64,000 nucleotides of DNA, taken from NCBI RefSeq assembly GCF_001750105.1, contig NZ_CP014143.1, forward strand, positions 2,099,001 to 2,163,000, read 5' to 3'. The DNA is from Microbulbifer aggregans (lineage in GTDB: Bacteria > Pseudomonadota > Gammaproteobacteria > Pseudomonadales > Cellvibrionaceae). Below are positions 55,421-64,000 of this stretch, one piece after another; positions within the stretch are counted from its first letter, which is position 1, and each line of letters opens with the position of its first letter. The notes under the pieces were generated by a model, which worked only from the letters and a program-made list of their open reading frames with translations, had not been told where the DNA came from and searched no databases. Position numbers and translations under genes: made by a program.

Positions 55421-56695
55421 TCAGTGGAAAGGGCAGCTTCCACCCCGGATATGGTCGATGAAATCCTGTTCGAACAGTTTCAGCGCGCTCTGGATGGGCT
55501 CCGCCGCGCCTGGGGCCAGGGCACAGAAAGTATTGCCGGGGCCCATACGCGAGGTGTGTTGCCGCAGCAATTCAAGGTCATCGATTTCTCCCGCGCCGCT
55601 TTCTATCCGCTGCAGTATCTCCACCACCCAGGGCAAACCATCCCGACACGGTGTACACCAGCCGCAGGACTCACGGGCAAAAAAACGGGTCAGATTGAGT
55701 ACCAGACCTACCGGGCAGGTGGCCTCGTCGAGTACGGTGATGGTGCCGGTGCCGAGCCGGCTTCCCGCCTTACCGATCGCGTCGTAGTCCATTGGCAGGT
55801 CGAGATGTTCGGGACCGAGGAAGTCGGTGGAACCACCGCCGGGCAGGAATCCCCGCAGGGTGAGCCCGGCTTTCAGGCCGCCCGCATGTTGTTCGATGAT
55901 TTCACGCACTGTGGTGCCCATGGGCAGCTCCCACAGGCCGGGATTGTTCACTTTGCCACTGGCGCCGAAAAGTTTGGTGCCGGCGTCCTCGCCGTGCCCC
56001 AGCTTTCGATACCAGTCGGCGCCGTGAAGAAGTAGGTGCGGCAGATTGCATAAGGTCTCGACGTTGTTGACCACTGTGGGCCTGCCCCAAAGCCCACTGA
56101 CCTGTGGGTAGGGCGGTTTGGCCCGCGGGATCGCGCGCTTGCCTTCCAGTGCGTTCAGCAGCGCAGTTTCTTCGCCACAGATATAGTTGCCACTGCTGCG
56201 ATGCAGGTAAATCCTGAGGGTCTGATCCGCACCAGTGGTTTCTGGGGCAAGCAGGCCGGCGTCATTGAGTTCGGCAATGGCTGTTTCCAGACGCTGCGTG
56301 GCGAGGTGGTATTCACCGCGGATGAAGATATAGGCGCTGGTGGCACCGATGGCATGAGCCGCGATGGCCATACCCTCTAGCAGCAGGTGCGGATCCCGCT
56401 CCATGAGCAGGCGATCCTTGAAAGTACCCGGTTCCATCTCGTCGGCGTTGCAGACCAGATAGCGGATCGGGTGGGCCTGGCGATCCTTGGGGACGAAGCT
56501 CCACTTGAGGCCGGTATTGAAACCGGCACCGCCACGACCCCTGAGACCCGCCTTCTGTACCAGATCGATAAGATCTTCGGGAGGCATTTTCAGTGCGCGC
56601 AGCCAGCCGCGGTAGCCGTCGTTGTTGCGGTAGGCCTCGAGATCCGGTGCTGCGTCTTCTGCGCCGATGTTCTTAGTCAGTGGATTGGTCAGCAT
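55421..56695 (-). CDS. nuoF: NADH-quinone oxidoreductase subunit F
   Basis: A 424-residue NADH-binding subunit. The FMN/NADH glycine-rich loop is GLRGRGGAGFNTGLKW (about residues 50-65), and the 4Fe-4S N3 ligands are ESCGWCTPCRDG near 345-356 with a further Cys near 396. It takes hydride from NADH and passes electrons to NuoE and NuoG. It overlaps nuoE by 23 bp, more than the other pairs. Confidence 0.96.
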   Translation of the reverse strand: MLTNPLTKNIGAEDAAPDLEAYRNNDGYRGWLRALKMPPEDLIDLVQKAGLRGRGGAGFNTGLKWSFVPKDRQAHPIRYLVCNADEMEPGTFKDRLLMERDPHLLLEGMAIAAHAIGATSAYIFIRGEYHLATQRLETAIAELNDAGLLAPETTGADQTLRIYLHRSSGNYICGEETALLNALEGKRAIPRAKPPYPQVSGLWGRPTVVNNVETLCNLPHLLLHGADWYRKLGHGEDAGTKLFGASGKVNNPGLWELPMGTTVREIIEQHAGGLKAGLTLRGFLPGGGSTDFLGPEHLDLPMDYDAIGKAGSRLGTGTITVLDEATCPVGLVLNLTRFFARESCGWCTPCRDGLPWVVEILQRIESGAGEIDDLELLRQHTSRMGPGNTFCALAPGAAEPIQSALKLFEQDFIDHIRGGSCPFH

Positions 56696-57227
56696 GCCGC
56701 CGTCTTTTTTCTGCCAATAAGGCGCGGAGTTTTTCCCCGCTCAGGTGCGTATGAAGCTCTCCGTTCATCAACAGTACCGGCGCGCGATCACAGGCGCCGA
56801 GACAGGGGTTTTCGAGCAGGGTGAAAATACCGTCAGTGCTGGTCTCGCCGGGCCCAATACCAAGCTCCTCGATGATGTCTGCTTGCAACTGCTCGCAACC
56901 GAGAATCCAGCAGCTGGAACTCTTGCACAGCTGGATCACCTCGGTTCCAGGCGGACTGCGGAACAGCAGTTGGTAATACGTGGCCAGGCCCTCCAGTTCT
57001 GCCTCTGCGATACCCAGGTAGGCGGATACCGCTCGCAGGCTTTCATCGGAGATCCAGCCACGTTTGCGCTGCACGATGCGCAGGGCTTCTAGCCCAGCCG
57101 CGCCGTCGCACTCGTAATGACTGCGCTCCTCGTCGATCTCGTTTATTTCCTCTGCAGACAACTGTGGGGCCTCCCCCTCCTGCCGTACGGGAATGCGGTG
57201 AAATTCTGGTAGCTGTTGTTCTTCCAT
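56673..57227 (-). CDS. nuoE: NADH-quinone oxidoreductase subunit E
   Basis: A 184-residue 2Fe-2S thioredoxin-like subunit. The ligands are CKSSSCWILG near residues 101-106 and CLGACDRAP near 142-146. The N-terminal part is a helical bundle (ALRIVQRKRGWISDE). It overlaps nuoF by 23 bp and lies 9 bp after nuoCD. It is a bit longer than E. coli NuoE (166). Confidence 0.95.
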   Translation of the reverse strand: MEEQQLPEFHRIPVRQEGEAPQLSAEEINEIDEERSHYECDGAAGLEALRIVQRKRGWISDESLRAVSAYLGIAEAELEGLATYYQLLFRSPPGTEVIQLCKSSSCWILGCEQLQADIIEELGIGPGETSTDGIFTLLENPCLGACDRAPVLLMNGELHTHLSGEKLRALLAEKRRRHADQSTD

Positions 57228-57236
57228 TGTCTGCCC

Positions 57237-59042
57237 TTAGCGATCCACATCCGCCATCACGAAATCGATGCTGGCAATGATCGCGATCAGGTCTGCCACC
57301 ATCAGTCCCCGGGATATTAACGGAATCATCTGCAAGTGGGGGAAGGAGGGGGTACGGATGCGGGCCCGGTAGGCACGGGTATCGCCATCACTGATCAGCT
57401 GGTAACTGTTGATGCCTTTGGTCGCTTCCACGGGTACACAGACTTCACCGGCTGGCATGACTGGCCCCCAGCTGGCATTGAGGAAGTGCTGGATCAGCGT
57501 TTCGATATCATGCATGGTGCGCGGACGGTCCGGGGGGGTTGTCAACGGATGCTCGGCCTTAACCGGCCCGCCGGGCATGTTATCCAGGCACTGCCGGATA
57601 ATGCGCAGACTCTGGTGCATCTCCTCGACCCTCACCCAGCAGCGGTCGAAGCTGTCACCGCACGCCGCTGTGGGGATATCGAAATCAAACTGGTCATAGC
57701 CGCTGTAGGGCCGGCGCTTGCGCAGGTCCCACTCGAGACCGGTGGCGCGCAGACCGGGTCCAGTGACACCCCACTCGATCGCTTCTTCGGTGTTATAGAC
57801 GCCGATACCCCGTGTACGCCGCTTTACTGTGCCGTTTTTCAGTACCATGCCCTCGTATTCACGCAGGCGCTTGGGCAAGTAATCGATAAACTCCCGGACT
57901 TTTTCTTCCCATCCCCGTGGCAGGTCCATGGCCACGCCGCCAATACGGAACCAGGAAGGGTGCATGCGTGCACCGGTAATGGCCTCGACGATACCGAACA
58001 GGCGCTCCCGATCCTCGAACATGTAAAACACCGGGGACATCTGTCCCACGTCCTGGGCGAAAGTGCCGTAAAAGACCAGGTGGCTCGACAAGCGAAAAAA
58101 CTCGCACAGCATGACGCGGATGACCTGTGCCCGCGGCGGCACAGCAATACCTGCCAGCTGTTCCAGTGCCAGCACGTAGGGAAGGTTGTTCATGACCCCG
58201 CCCAGATAGTCCACTCGATCGGTGTAGGGGATGTAACTGTGCCATGATTGTCGCTCGGCCATTTTTTCGGCACCGCGGTGGTGATAGCCGATATCGGGCA
58301 CCGCATCGACAAGGCGTTCGCCGTCCAATTGCAGGGCAACACGGAAAACCCCGTGCACGCTGGGGTGGTTGGGCCCGAGGTTCAGGAACATGTAATCGCT
58401 GGACTCACCGGTGCGGGCCATGCCCCATTCTTCCGGCTTGAACAGCAGTGCCTGTTGCTCGCGCTGTTCTTTTTCTTGGTCGAGGCTGAAGGGGGCTTTT
58501 TCCGTGGCTCGCGCGTGATGATCCTTGCGCAGCGGGTGTCCCTGCCAGGTCTCCGGCATCATGATACGGCGCAGATTCGGGTGCCCACTGAAGATGATCC
58601 CGAACAGGTCCCAGACTTCCCGCTCATACCAGTTGGCGCTGGGCCAGATGCCGGTAATGGAAGGAATGCGAAGGTCGGACTCTGCCAGTGGCACTTTGAT
58701 GCGAATAAACAAGTCCCGTTCGAGAGAGAGCAGGTGGTAGACGAGGGTAAAGTCGCTCTCCGGTTGCCGGTCCTGGTTTTCACCGCGGTGGACTCGTAGC
58801 CGCTCATCGACCGCGCTCAGGTCGTAGAGCATGCGAAAGGGCAGGGTGATCTCCTGTTTCAGGGTAATCAGGATGGGTAGCAGCCCCGCGGACTCCACCC
58901 ACAGTGTGGGTAGGTCGAGGCAGTCCGGTTGCAGCCAGTAACTCGGTGCGGTCTCCAGGCGGCGGAGATCGGCCAGGAACTGCTCAGCTGCCGCCCGGTA
59001 GGGTGACTGGAGTGACGTAGATTCGGCAATCACCTCTCTCAT
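57237..59042 (-). CDS. nuoC: NADH-quinone oxidoreductase subunit C/D (fused)
   Basis: A 601-residue fusion of the NuoC (30 kDa) and NuoD (49 kDa) subunits, the usual gammaproteobacterial form. The NuoC part (about residues 1-200) has [20 protein letters not shown]. The NuoD part has [27 protein letters not shown] and the quinone-site HPSWFRIGG. The ATG at 59042 was preferred over GTG 59045 because it gives better spacing to GGAGAGGGC. It lies 14 bp after nuoB. Confidence 0.97.
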   Translation of the reverse strand: MREVIAESTSLQSPYRAAAEQFLADLRRLETAPSYWLQPDCLDLPTLWVESAGLLPILITLKQEITLPFRMLYDLSAVDERLRVHRGENQDRQPESDFTLVYHLLSLERDLFIRIKVPLAESDLRIPSITGIWPSANWYEREVWDLFGIIFSGHPNLRRIMMPETWQGHPLRKDHHARATEKAPFSLDQEKEQREQQALLFKPEEWGMARTGESSDYMFLNLGPNHPSVHGVFRVALQLDGERLVDAVPDIGYHHRGAEKMAERQSWHSYIPYTDRVDYLGGVMNNLPYVLALEQLAGIAVPPRAQVIRVMLCEFFRLSSHLVFYGTFAQDVGQMSPVFYMFEDRERLFGIVEAITGARMHPSWFRIGGVAMDLPRGWEEKVREFIDYLPKRLREYEGMVLKNGTVKRRTRGIGVYNTEEAIEWGVTGPGLRATGLEWDLRKRRPYSGYDQFDFDIPTAACGDSFDRCWVRVEEMHQSLRIIRQCLDNMPGGPVKAEHPLTTPPDRPRTMHDIETLIQHFLNASWGPVMPAGEVCVPVEATKGINSYQLISDGDTRAYRARIRTPSFPHLQMIPLISRGLMVADLIAIIASIDFVMADVDR

Positions 59043-59056
59043 CACGCCCTCTCCGT

Positions 59057-59710
59057 TTATACCGAGTCCGGTGTGCGCAGCTGCTCGGCGCGCATGCGCT
59101 CATCCCGGTGGAGATCCCGCTGGCTTGCTCGAGGCACTTCCCGGATGCGCTGATCCTCTACGATCCAACTCAGTGCGCGGCGTTCTTCCGCCACGGACTT
59201 CTGCAACAGGGTCAGGCCCTGCATCAATGCTTCAGGCCGTGGCGGACAGCCGGGTACATAGACGTCCACTGGCAGAAAGCGGTCGACGCCCTGCACTACG
59301 CTGTAGATATCGTACATGCCACCGGAATTGGCACAGGAGCCCATGGAGATCACCCAGCGGGGCTCCATCATCTGTTCGTAGAGGCGCTGAATGACCGGCG
59401 CCATCTTCAGGAACACGGTGCCAGAGATCACAATCAGGTCGGCCTGACGCGGGGTCGCGCGGATCACCTCCGAGCCAAAGCGGGCCAGGTCATGGCGGCT
59501 GGTGAAGGCAGTGGCCATCTCCACATAACAGCAGGACAGGCCAAAGTTGAACGGCCACAGGGAATTCGCACGCCCCCAGGCCACCAGGTCCTCCAGCTTG
59601 GTCAGCAGAATATTGCGACGCACGTCGGATTCTGGCGTGTTCTCTTGTGTAGTCTCTCTCGCAATCAGTTCTGATTCGGGCGGTTGAGCCCGGGTCAGTG
59701 TCCAGCGCAT
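59057..59710 (-). CDS. nuoB: NADH-quinone oxidoreductase subunit B
   Basis: A 217-residue subunit holding the terminal 4Fe-4S cluster N2 beside the quinone. The tandem Cys are in LSCCYVEMA near residues 59-60, with further ligands in [11 protein letters not shown] and [16 protein letters not shown] lies 6 nt before the ATG. The N-terminal 30 residues are charged and variable, as usual. Confidence 0.97.
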   Translation of the reverse strand: MRWTLTRAQPPESELIARETTQENTPESDVRRNILLTKLEDLVAWGRANSLWPFNFGLSCCYVEMATAFTSRHDLARFGSEVIRATPRQADLIVISGTVFLKMAPVIQRLYEQMMEPRWVISMGSCANSGGMYDIYSVVQGVDRFLPVDVYVPGCPPRPEALMQGLTLLQKSVAEERRALSWIVEDQRIREVPRASQRDLHRDERMRAEQLRTPDSV

Positions 59711-59719
59711 GGTTGCTCC

Positions 59720-60136
59720 TCAGGGCGGCCGATGGCTTCGCGAATTTTTCAGGCTCAACTGTCGGCCACCCCAGTCGAGTGCTCCGAGGCGCCACAGGTA
59801 GATGAGTCCCACCAGCAGAATGCCAACGAATACGGTAGCCTCCACAAAGCCTGCCAATCCCGCCTCCCGGAACGCCACAGCCCAGGCAAACAGAAACACT
59901 GCCTCGAGATCGAAGATGATGAACAGGATTGCCACCACGTAGTAATTCACGGCAAACCGCAGGCGTGCGCTGCCCTGGGAGACGATGCCAGATTCATAAG
60001 GCTCATGGGTGGCAGGGTCTGAGCGGCGCTGACCGAGCAGGTGTGATAAACCCAGCATCAATCCGATCAACCCGGTGATCGCCAGTGCATAGACGATTAG
60101 CGGCCAGATTTCGCCGGAAGTCGCTGTTTCTGCCAC
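59720..60136 (-). CDS. nuoA: NADH-quinone oxidoreductase subunit A
   Basis: A 138-residue subunit with three helices: PLIVYALAITGLIGLMLGLSHLL, FAVNYYVVAILFIIFDLEAVFLF and LAGFVEATVFVGILLVGLIYLW. The conserved block between them is HEPYESGI. The start is GTG at 60136, because GGAG lies 7 nt upstream of it; the TTG at 60148 would leave the GGAG inside the gene. It is first in the operon; the promoter should lie upstream of 60150, but no clear -35/-10 is seen. Confidence 0.94.
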   Translation of the reverse strand: MAETATSGEIWPLIVYALAITGLIGLMLGLSHLLGQRRSDPATHEPYESGIVSQGSARLRFAVNYYVVAILFIIFDLEAVFLFAWAVAFREAGLAGFVEATVFVGILLVGLIYLWRLGALDWGGRQLSLKNSRSHRPP

Positions 60137-60612
60137 TGTTTGCTCCAATGCCTGTGTTTTATCGGTGTCGGCTGATCTGGTTCTGACGTGATTGAAAGGT
60201 CAGGTTGAAGATTCTTTATTCAGAGGATGCCTGCGCACTTTTCATTCTTCTGGCATCGTAAGTGTTCAAGCTTTGCCGGGGTTGGATGGCAATGAAAAAT
60301 TTCTAAGACAAAGCACTGCAGGGTATATAGAAGGGAAAAAGCGCAGCTGCCAGTGAACGGCGGTAGACTCCTTGTCGTGCGTGATATTGAGGTGGGTTGT
60401 CGGCGCGAGAACTTACGGGCGGCACATGAAACGTCGCTGCGAAGTGCCATTTCGGGTGATCTCAGGCATGACCGCGTTAGCCTATCTACTCGCTACTGAA
60501 AAGGTTTCGGGCTCAGAAAGAAACGGCATCAGCGCCGATTTTCATTCGCCGTCAACATAAAAGTATGCTTTGGTCGATAATTCGTCTGTGCAAGAGATAG
60601 AGGGAGTCTGTG
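60137..60612. other. Intergenic stretch between nuoA and the beta-helix gene
   Basis: 476 bp between divergent genes. It should contain the nuo promoter (minus) and the beta-helix promoter (plus). A possible minus-strand -35 TTGAAC is near 60268-60273, but the -10 is poor. No gene is supported; the 62-codon plus frame at 60372-60560 lacks an RBS. Confidence 0.4.
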
Positions 60613-61578
60613 ATGCGAAGATTGATGACTGTTCTTCTCGCCATCGGGGCGTGTTTTTCATTGGCTGCAGACAATACCCTGAAAACGGATGCAGATACCA
60701 TGTCCATGGTCCCGCCAGAGCTCATCGTGGGACCTTACCGGCATGTTCGGCCACAAGATGTCGGTGTGAGTATTGGGCCAGGCGTCATCGCGGCATTCCC
60801 AACGGCTACTTACCGCGGGTCCATGAAGGTTCGCTCCCCAACCACGATTGAAAATGTCGTTATCGAAGGGTGCTTGCGTATCGAAAGCGATAATGTGATT
60901 TTACGCAACGTGGTCATTCGATGTGATTCGTTCTATCCGGTCAAAGCTAGCGATCATTCGAATGCTCGCATCGAGTACAGTCTGGTGGAATGCTCCACGC
61001 CCACTAAAGTATTCCGCCTCTCCAATTATCGAAATTTCGTGGTCCATCGCACGGAAACCCGTGGCTGCGAGGACCTGTTCTTCCTCGGCGGTAACAACGA
61101 TGGGCTTGAGGTTACCTACAACTACATGCATTCACTGACTCTGACCCCGAAATCTCACGCGGATGGGTTCCAGTTCGGCAAGGTACCGATGTCAGGCTCG
61201 GCTATCATCCGTGGCAACTATTTCTGGGCCAACGCCGAAGGCCCCAAGACCGATATCATATTTGCGGAGGGCGCTTCGCAGGTTCAGTTTCTCATCGAAG
61301 ACAATTTCTTTCACGTTTGGGGCCTACGCACGATTCGTTGTGGTGGTGAGGGGGTCAGCTGCACCATACGCAACAATGTCTACGAACAGGCTTTCGAGAA
61401 CATGAACTTGCTCCGTTACGGCAAGCTGCTCTTTAGTTATCTCAGGGGAGGCGGTGCCCATGCCGCATCCTGTAATCGCCTTGAAGACGGGTCCTTCGCG
61501 AGGGAGTATCAGAGCGGTACCGATCGTTTCTACGGCGTCCGTCACCAGGTCTCCGATTGTCCGGAGTGGCCATATTGA
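60613..61578 (+). CDS. Secreted right-handed beta-helix protein
   Basis: A 321-residue exported protein: signal peptide (MRRLMTVLLAIGACFSLAA, about residues 1-19), then a run of short repeated strands characteristic of parallel beta-helices (IENVVIEGCLRIESDNVILR, RLSNYRNFVVHRTETRGC, FLIEDNFFHVW). This is the fold of pectate lyases, polysaccharide lyases and phage tail spikes. No catalytic residue set can be assigned. The ATG at 60613 follows AGGGAG by 6 nt; GTG 60610 is next to it. It is divergent from nuo and monocistronic. A polysaccharide is the likely substrate in this type of organism (inference). Confidence 0.72.
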   Translation: MRRLMTVLLAIGACFSLAADNTLKTDADTMSMVPPELIVGPYRHVRPQDVGVSIGPGVIAAFPTATYRGSMKVRSPTTIENVVIEGCLRIESDNVILRNVVIRCDSFYPVKASDHSNARIEYSLVECSTPTKVFRLSNYRNFVVHRTETRGCEDLFFLGGNNDGLEVTYNYMHSLTLTPKSHADGFQFGKVPMSGSAIIRGNYFWANAEGPKTDIIFAEGASQVQFLIEDNFFHVWGLRTIRCGGEGVSCTIRNNVYEQAFENMNLLRYGKLLFSYLRGGGAHAASCNRLEDGSFAREYQSGTDRFYGVRHQVSDCPEWPY

Positions 61579-61980
61579 TGTGATTTACTATCTAACCATA
61601 TTTATGGTTGTGCAGCATTCTGGTCGAGTGTGATCCTGTTGCTTTAAGTTGGGGCTGAGAGAGAGCTTGCAGGATTCGATTGCGGTGCTTTAAACGCACT
61701 GGAGTCTATTGGATTATTTTTGGCTATGTATCTTTCTGCCTCATTCTGCAGTTTTCCTGTTTGCTGAAGAGGCTTGAATGGTTGATGATTGACGATTCAA
61801 TTTTTCCCTTTCCTAATTTTTTATCTGTGTGGTTGCCAGGGGGTTGTCTGTTAATCAGGCTGGTTTTTCTGTTGGGGAAGTGATTACCTGGCAATGGTGT
61901 GACGTCTGTTAACAATGACTGATAGTCACTGGGATGCGTATAGCCGAGTCTTGGTTAGAAATGGTTGAGTAGGGGGCAAG
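61579..61980. other. AT-richer intergenic stretch
   Basis: About 400 bp between the beta-helix gene and a small membrane protein, with many T-runs between 61740 and 61880. It contains only the doubtful ORF listed next. Confidence 0.5.
61680..61883 (+). CDS. Doubtful small hydrophobic ORF
   Basis: A 67-codon frame from a TTG. Two hydrophobic stretches (YWIIFGYVSFCLILQF and LLIRLVFLLGK) around a short polar part could be a tiny membrane peptide. The ribosome site (GAGAGAG) is too far away (about 14 nt), and AT-rich DNA encodes hydrophobic residues by chance. I recognise no family. Confidence 0.2.
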   Translation: MRCFKRTGVYWIIFGYVSFCLILQFSCLLKRLEWLMIDDSIFPFPNFLSVWLPGGCLLIRLVFLLGK

Positions 61981-62295
61981 ATGGATGAGCGTGTAGATTT
62001 GAGACGGTATGGTCGGAGTGGACGTGTAAAGGGTTACCTGTGGCTGCTCCTTTCTGTTGCCGTTATTCTGTTGATACCGTTTATTGCGATGCAGGTGACC
62101 GAGGAAGTCCAGTGGGGCCCTGGTGATTTCCTGGTAATGGGGACTCTTTTGTTGGTGCTTGGCAGTCTGTGTATCTTTGTGCTGGGCAAGGTTGCATCCC
62201 GATGGCGTTTACCTGTTATTGGATTGTTTATTCTGACCTTTTTGTGGGTGTGGGCCGAGCTGGCTGTAGGGGTATTCACAGATCTGGGGCAGTGA
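61981..62295 (+). CDS. Small conserved membrane protein
   Basis: A 104-residue protein with a basic cytosolic start and three helices (LWLLLSVAVILLIPFIAMQV, FLVMGTLLLVLGSLCIFVLG, LPVIGLFILTFLWVWAELAV). The pattern IPFIAMQVTEEVQWGPGDF, with the Trp and Asp-Phe between helices one and two, recurs in a family of small uncharacterised integral membrane proteins of marine bacteria that I know only as hypothetical. AGGGGGCAAG precedes the ATG. It is followed by a terminator shared with valS. Confidence 0.72.
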   Translation: MDERVDLRRYGRSGRVKGYLWLLLSVAVILLIPFIAMQVTEEVQWGPGDFLVMGTLLLVLGSLCIFVLGKVASRWRLPVIGLFILTFLWVWAELAVGVFTDLGQ

Positions 62296-62376
62296 TTGCC
62301 GCTTTAGCCATCGCTGGATGGCCGCCGGCATTGCCGGCGTCAATCGTTATTAACTCCTTCAGAATAGCGGCAAAAG

Positions 62377-62398
62377 AAAAGGGGCTTGCGCCCCTTTT
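62377..62398. terminator. Bidirectional terminator between the membrane protein and valS
   Basis: AAAAGGGGC-TTGC-GCCCCTTTT. The A- and T-flanked GC stem works in both directions and suits the converging small membrane protein gene and valS. Confidence 0.85.
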
Positions 62399-62430
62399 AC
62401 TATCATTGAATCGACTGCAGTCAGCAGCGC

Positions 62431-64000
62431 TTACAGCTTGGAAATCTCCTCCAGCTGCTGTTGCAGGCGATCCTGCGCGCTTTGCATGTCCACCAGCTTG
62501 CCGCGCTCCTTCTCGACCACCGCCTCGGGGGCCTTGTCGACGAATTTCGGGTTTTTCAGTTTACCCTCTACCCGTGCCAGCTCCTTGGCCAGTTTGTCGA
62601 TTTCTTTTTGCAGGCGTGCAGATTCGGCAGCGACGTCGATCAGCCCGGCCATGGGTACCAGCAGCTCCACGTCGCCGGCCAGCGCGGTGGCGGAGGCGGG
62701 GGCGGCCTCACCGGCGTTGAGCCAGGACACGGACTCGAGGCTCGCCAGCTTGATCATCAGCGCACGGGCGTTGTCCAAGTTCTGGCGGTCTTCGGCGCTG
62801 CCACCGCGCAGGATCAGAGGGATCTTGGTAGCCGGGGAGATTTTCATCTCACCGCGGATATTGCGCACGCCCTCAATCACCTGTTTGAGCGCCGCGATGG
62901 CGGCCTCGGCTTCAGTGTCGATGCGGTTCTCATCGGCTTCCGGGTAGGGCTGCAACATGATGGTATCGCCGCTCTGGCCCGCCAGATCTTTCACCCGTTG
63001 CCAGATCTCCTCGGTGATAAACGGCATCATCGGATGTGCTAGGCGCAGCACGGTCTCGAGAACGCGAATGAGGGTGCGACGGGTCCCTTTTTTCACTGCC
63101 TCGGAAGCGGATTCGTCCCACAGTACCGGCTTGGAAAGCTCCAGGTACCAGCTGCAGTATTCCGCCCAGACGAAATCGTACAGGGCCTGGGAGGCGAGGT
63201 CGAAGCGATAGCTGTCCATGGCTTCGCGCACGGCTTTCTCAGTGCGCTGCAACTGGGAGATGATCCAGCGGTCTGCCAGTGACAGTTCGAAGTCGCCGCT
63301 GCCGTCCTGGCCACAGTCGTGACCGTCGCAGTTCTGCAGTACGTAGCGGGAGGCGTTCCAGATTTTGTTGCAGAAATTGCGGAAGCCCTCGATGCGGCCC
63401 ACATCGAATTTGATGTCGCGGCCGGTGGAGGCCAGCGAGTAATAGGTGTAGCGCAGGGCATCGGTACCGTAGGCAGCCAGGCCCTCGGGGAATTCCTTGC
63501 GGGTCTGCTTCTCGATCTTCTCGCGCAGGTGCGGCTGCATCATGCCGGAGGTGCGCTTCTGTACCAGACTCTCCAGGTCGATGCCGTCGATCAGGTCGAT
63601 GGGGTCGAGCACGTTACCCTTGGACTTGGACATCTTCTGCCCGTGGCTGTCCCGCACCAGACCGTGTACGTATACGGTATGGAAGGGTACCTCCTTCTTG
63701 AAATAAAGGGTCAGCATCATCATGCGCGCGACCCAGAAGAAGATGATGTCGAAGCCGGTGACCAGCACCGAAGTCGGATGGAAAGTCTTCAGTTCTTCGG
63801 TGTCCTCGGGCCAGCCCAGGGTGCCGAAAGTCCAAAGGCCAGAAGAGAACCAGGTGTCGAGCACGTCCTCGTCCTGGCGCAGGGCGATATCGCCCAGGCT
63901 GTGCTTCTGGCGCACCTCTTCTTCGCTGCGACCGACGTAGACATTGCCGTTGTCGTCATACCAGGCCGGAATGCGGTGGCCCCACCACAGCTGGCGGGAA
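62431..64000 (-). CDS. valS: Valyl-tRNA synthetase, C-terminal part (runs off the right edge)
   Basis: About 520 residues are visible, reading leftward into the stop at 62431. They include the RIPAWY segment at the edge, [14 protein letters not shown], the KMSKS motif ([14 protein letters not shown]), the anticodon-binding domain and the C-terminal coiled coil ([21 protein letters not shown]) that is special to ValS. The HIGH motif and editing domain must lie beyond 64000. The frame is open to the edge. Confidence 0.96.
   Translation of the reverse strand, partial: SRQLWWGHRIPAWYDDNGNVYVGRSEEEVRQKHSLGDIALRQDEDVLDTWFSSGLWTFGTLGWPEDTEELKTFHPTSVLVTGFDIIFFWVARMMMLTLYFKKEVPFHTVYVHGLVRDSHGQKMSKSKGNVLDPIDLIDGIDLESLVQKRTSGMMQPHLREKIEKQTRKEFPEGLAAYGTDALRYTYYSLASTGRDIKFDVGRIEGFRNFCNKIWNASRYVLQNCDGHDCGQDGSGDFELSLADRWIISQLQRTEKAVREAMDSYRFDLASQALYDFVWAEYCSWYLELSKPVLWDESASEAVKKGTRRTLIRVLETVLRLAHPMMPFITEEIWQRVKDLAGQSGDTIMLQPYPEADENRIDTEAEAAIAALKQVIEGVRNIRGEMKISPATKIPLILRGGSAEDRQNLDNARALMIKLASLESVSWLNAGEAAPASATALAGDVELLVPMAGLIDVAAESARLQKEIDKLAKELARVEGKLKNPKFVDKAPEAVVEKERGKLVDMQSAQDRLQQQLEEISKL

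Overview
The window reads as a chromosomal segment of a marine-type gammaproteobacterium, with a GC content near 60 percent by eye. The best guess is a Cellvibrionales member such as Microbulbifer. The basis is protein style and gene order (iscRSUA-hscBA-fdx-iscX, ndk, rlmN, pilW, rodZ, ispG, hisS, yfgM, bamB, der, as in Pseudomonas and relatives), a fused nuoCD, a large TonB-dependent receptor and a retropepsin/7TM/ATP-grasp operon. The genus is inference. I saw no tRNA, rRNA, CRISPR array, prophage or insertion sequence.

Layout. Positions 1-4000 (mostly minus strand) hold the 5' part of pgi, a tiny Cys-rich lipoprotein, and a DUF3549 gene overlapping an NhaC-type antiporter. Positions 4266-11595 (plus) hold a variant acyltransferase, dinG, yqcC, and a three-gene unit of a lipoprotein retropepsin, an inactive transglutaminase with seven membrane helices, and a RimK-related ATP-grasp ligase. 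A fatty acid desaturase faces them across a shared terminator. Between the desaturase and a hybrid histidine kinase lies what I consider the most interesting non-coding object: a near-consensus sigma-54 promoter, a palindrome about 100 bp upstream of its predicted start, and a roughly 150-nt structured RNA with a classical terminator and no ORF.

Positions 15526-33150 are housekeeping: suhB and trmJ (divergent), the complete ISC iron-sulfur operon with an IscR type-1 site over its promoter and an internal terminator-like hairpin between iscA and hscB, then ndk, rlmN, pilW, rodZ, ispG, hisS, yfgM, bamB and der. A 109-bp imperfect inverted repeat sits between ispG and hisS. Positions 33200-41492 carry gabD, trmO, a small secreted protein, a DsbD/ScsB-type reductase with two thioredoxin-fold partners, an MBL-fold hydrolase and gltS. 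After a 620-bp stretch with a broken minus-strand reading frame comes a TonB-dependent receptor.

Positions 45187-60136 (minus) hold the whole nuoA-N complex I operon, tightly packed and translationally coupled, followed downstream by a small helical protein of unknown role. The right end has a secreted beta-helix protein, an AT-richer stretch with a doubtful small ORF, a small membrane protein, and the C-terminal part of valS running off the edge.

The genes fall into functional groups. Fe-S assembly (isc) supplies clusters to several proteins encoded here (IspG, RlmN, DinG, NuoB/E/F/G/I). RodZ, PilW, BamB and YfgM belong to the envelope. The ScsB cluster handles periplasmic thiol chemistry. 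Start codons were moved inward from the longest frame where family alignment and a ribosome binding site agreed (suhB, trmJ, iscS, iscU, hscB, fdx, ndk, ispG, nuoK, nuoA and others).
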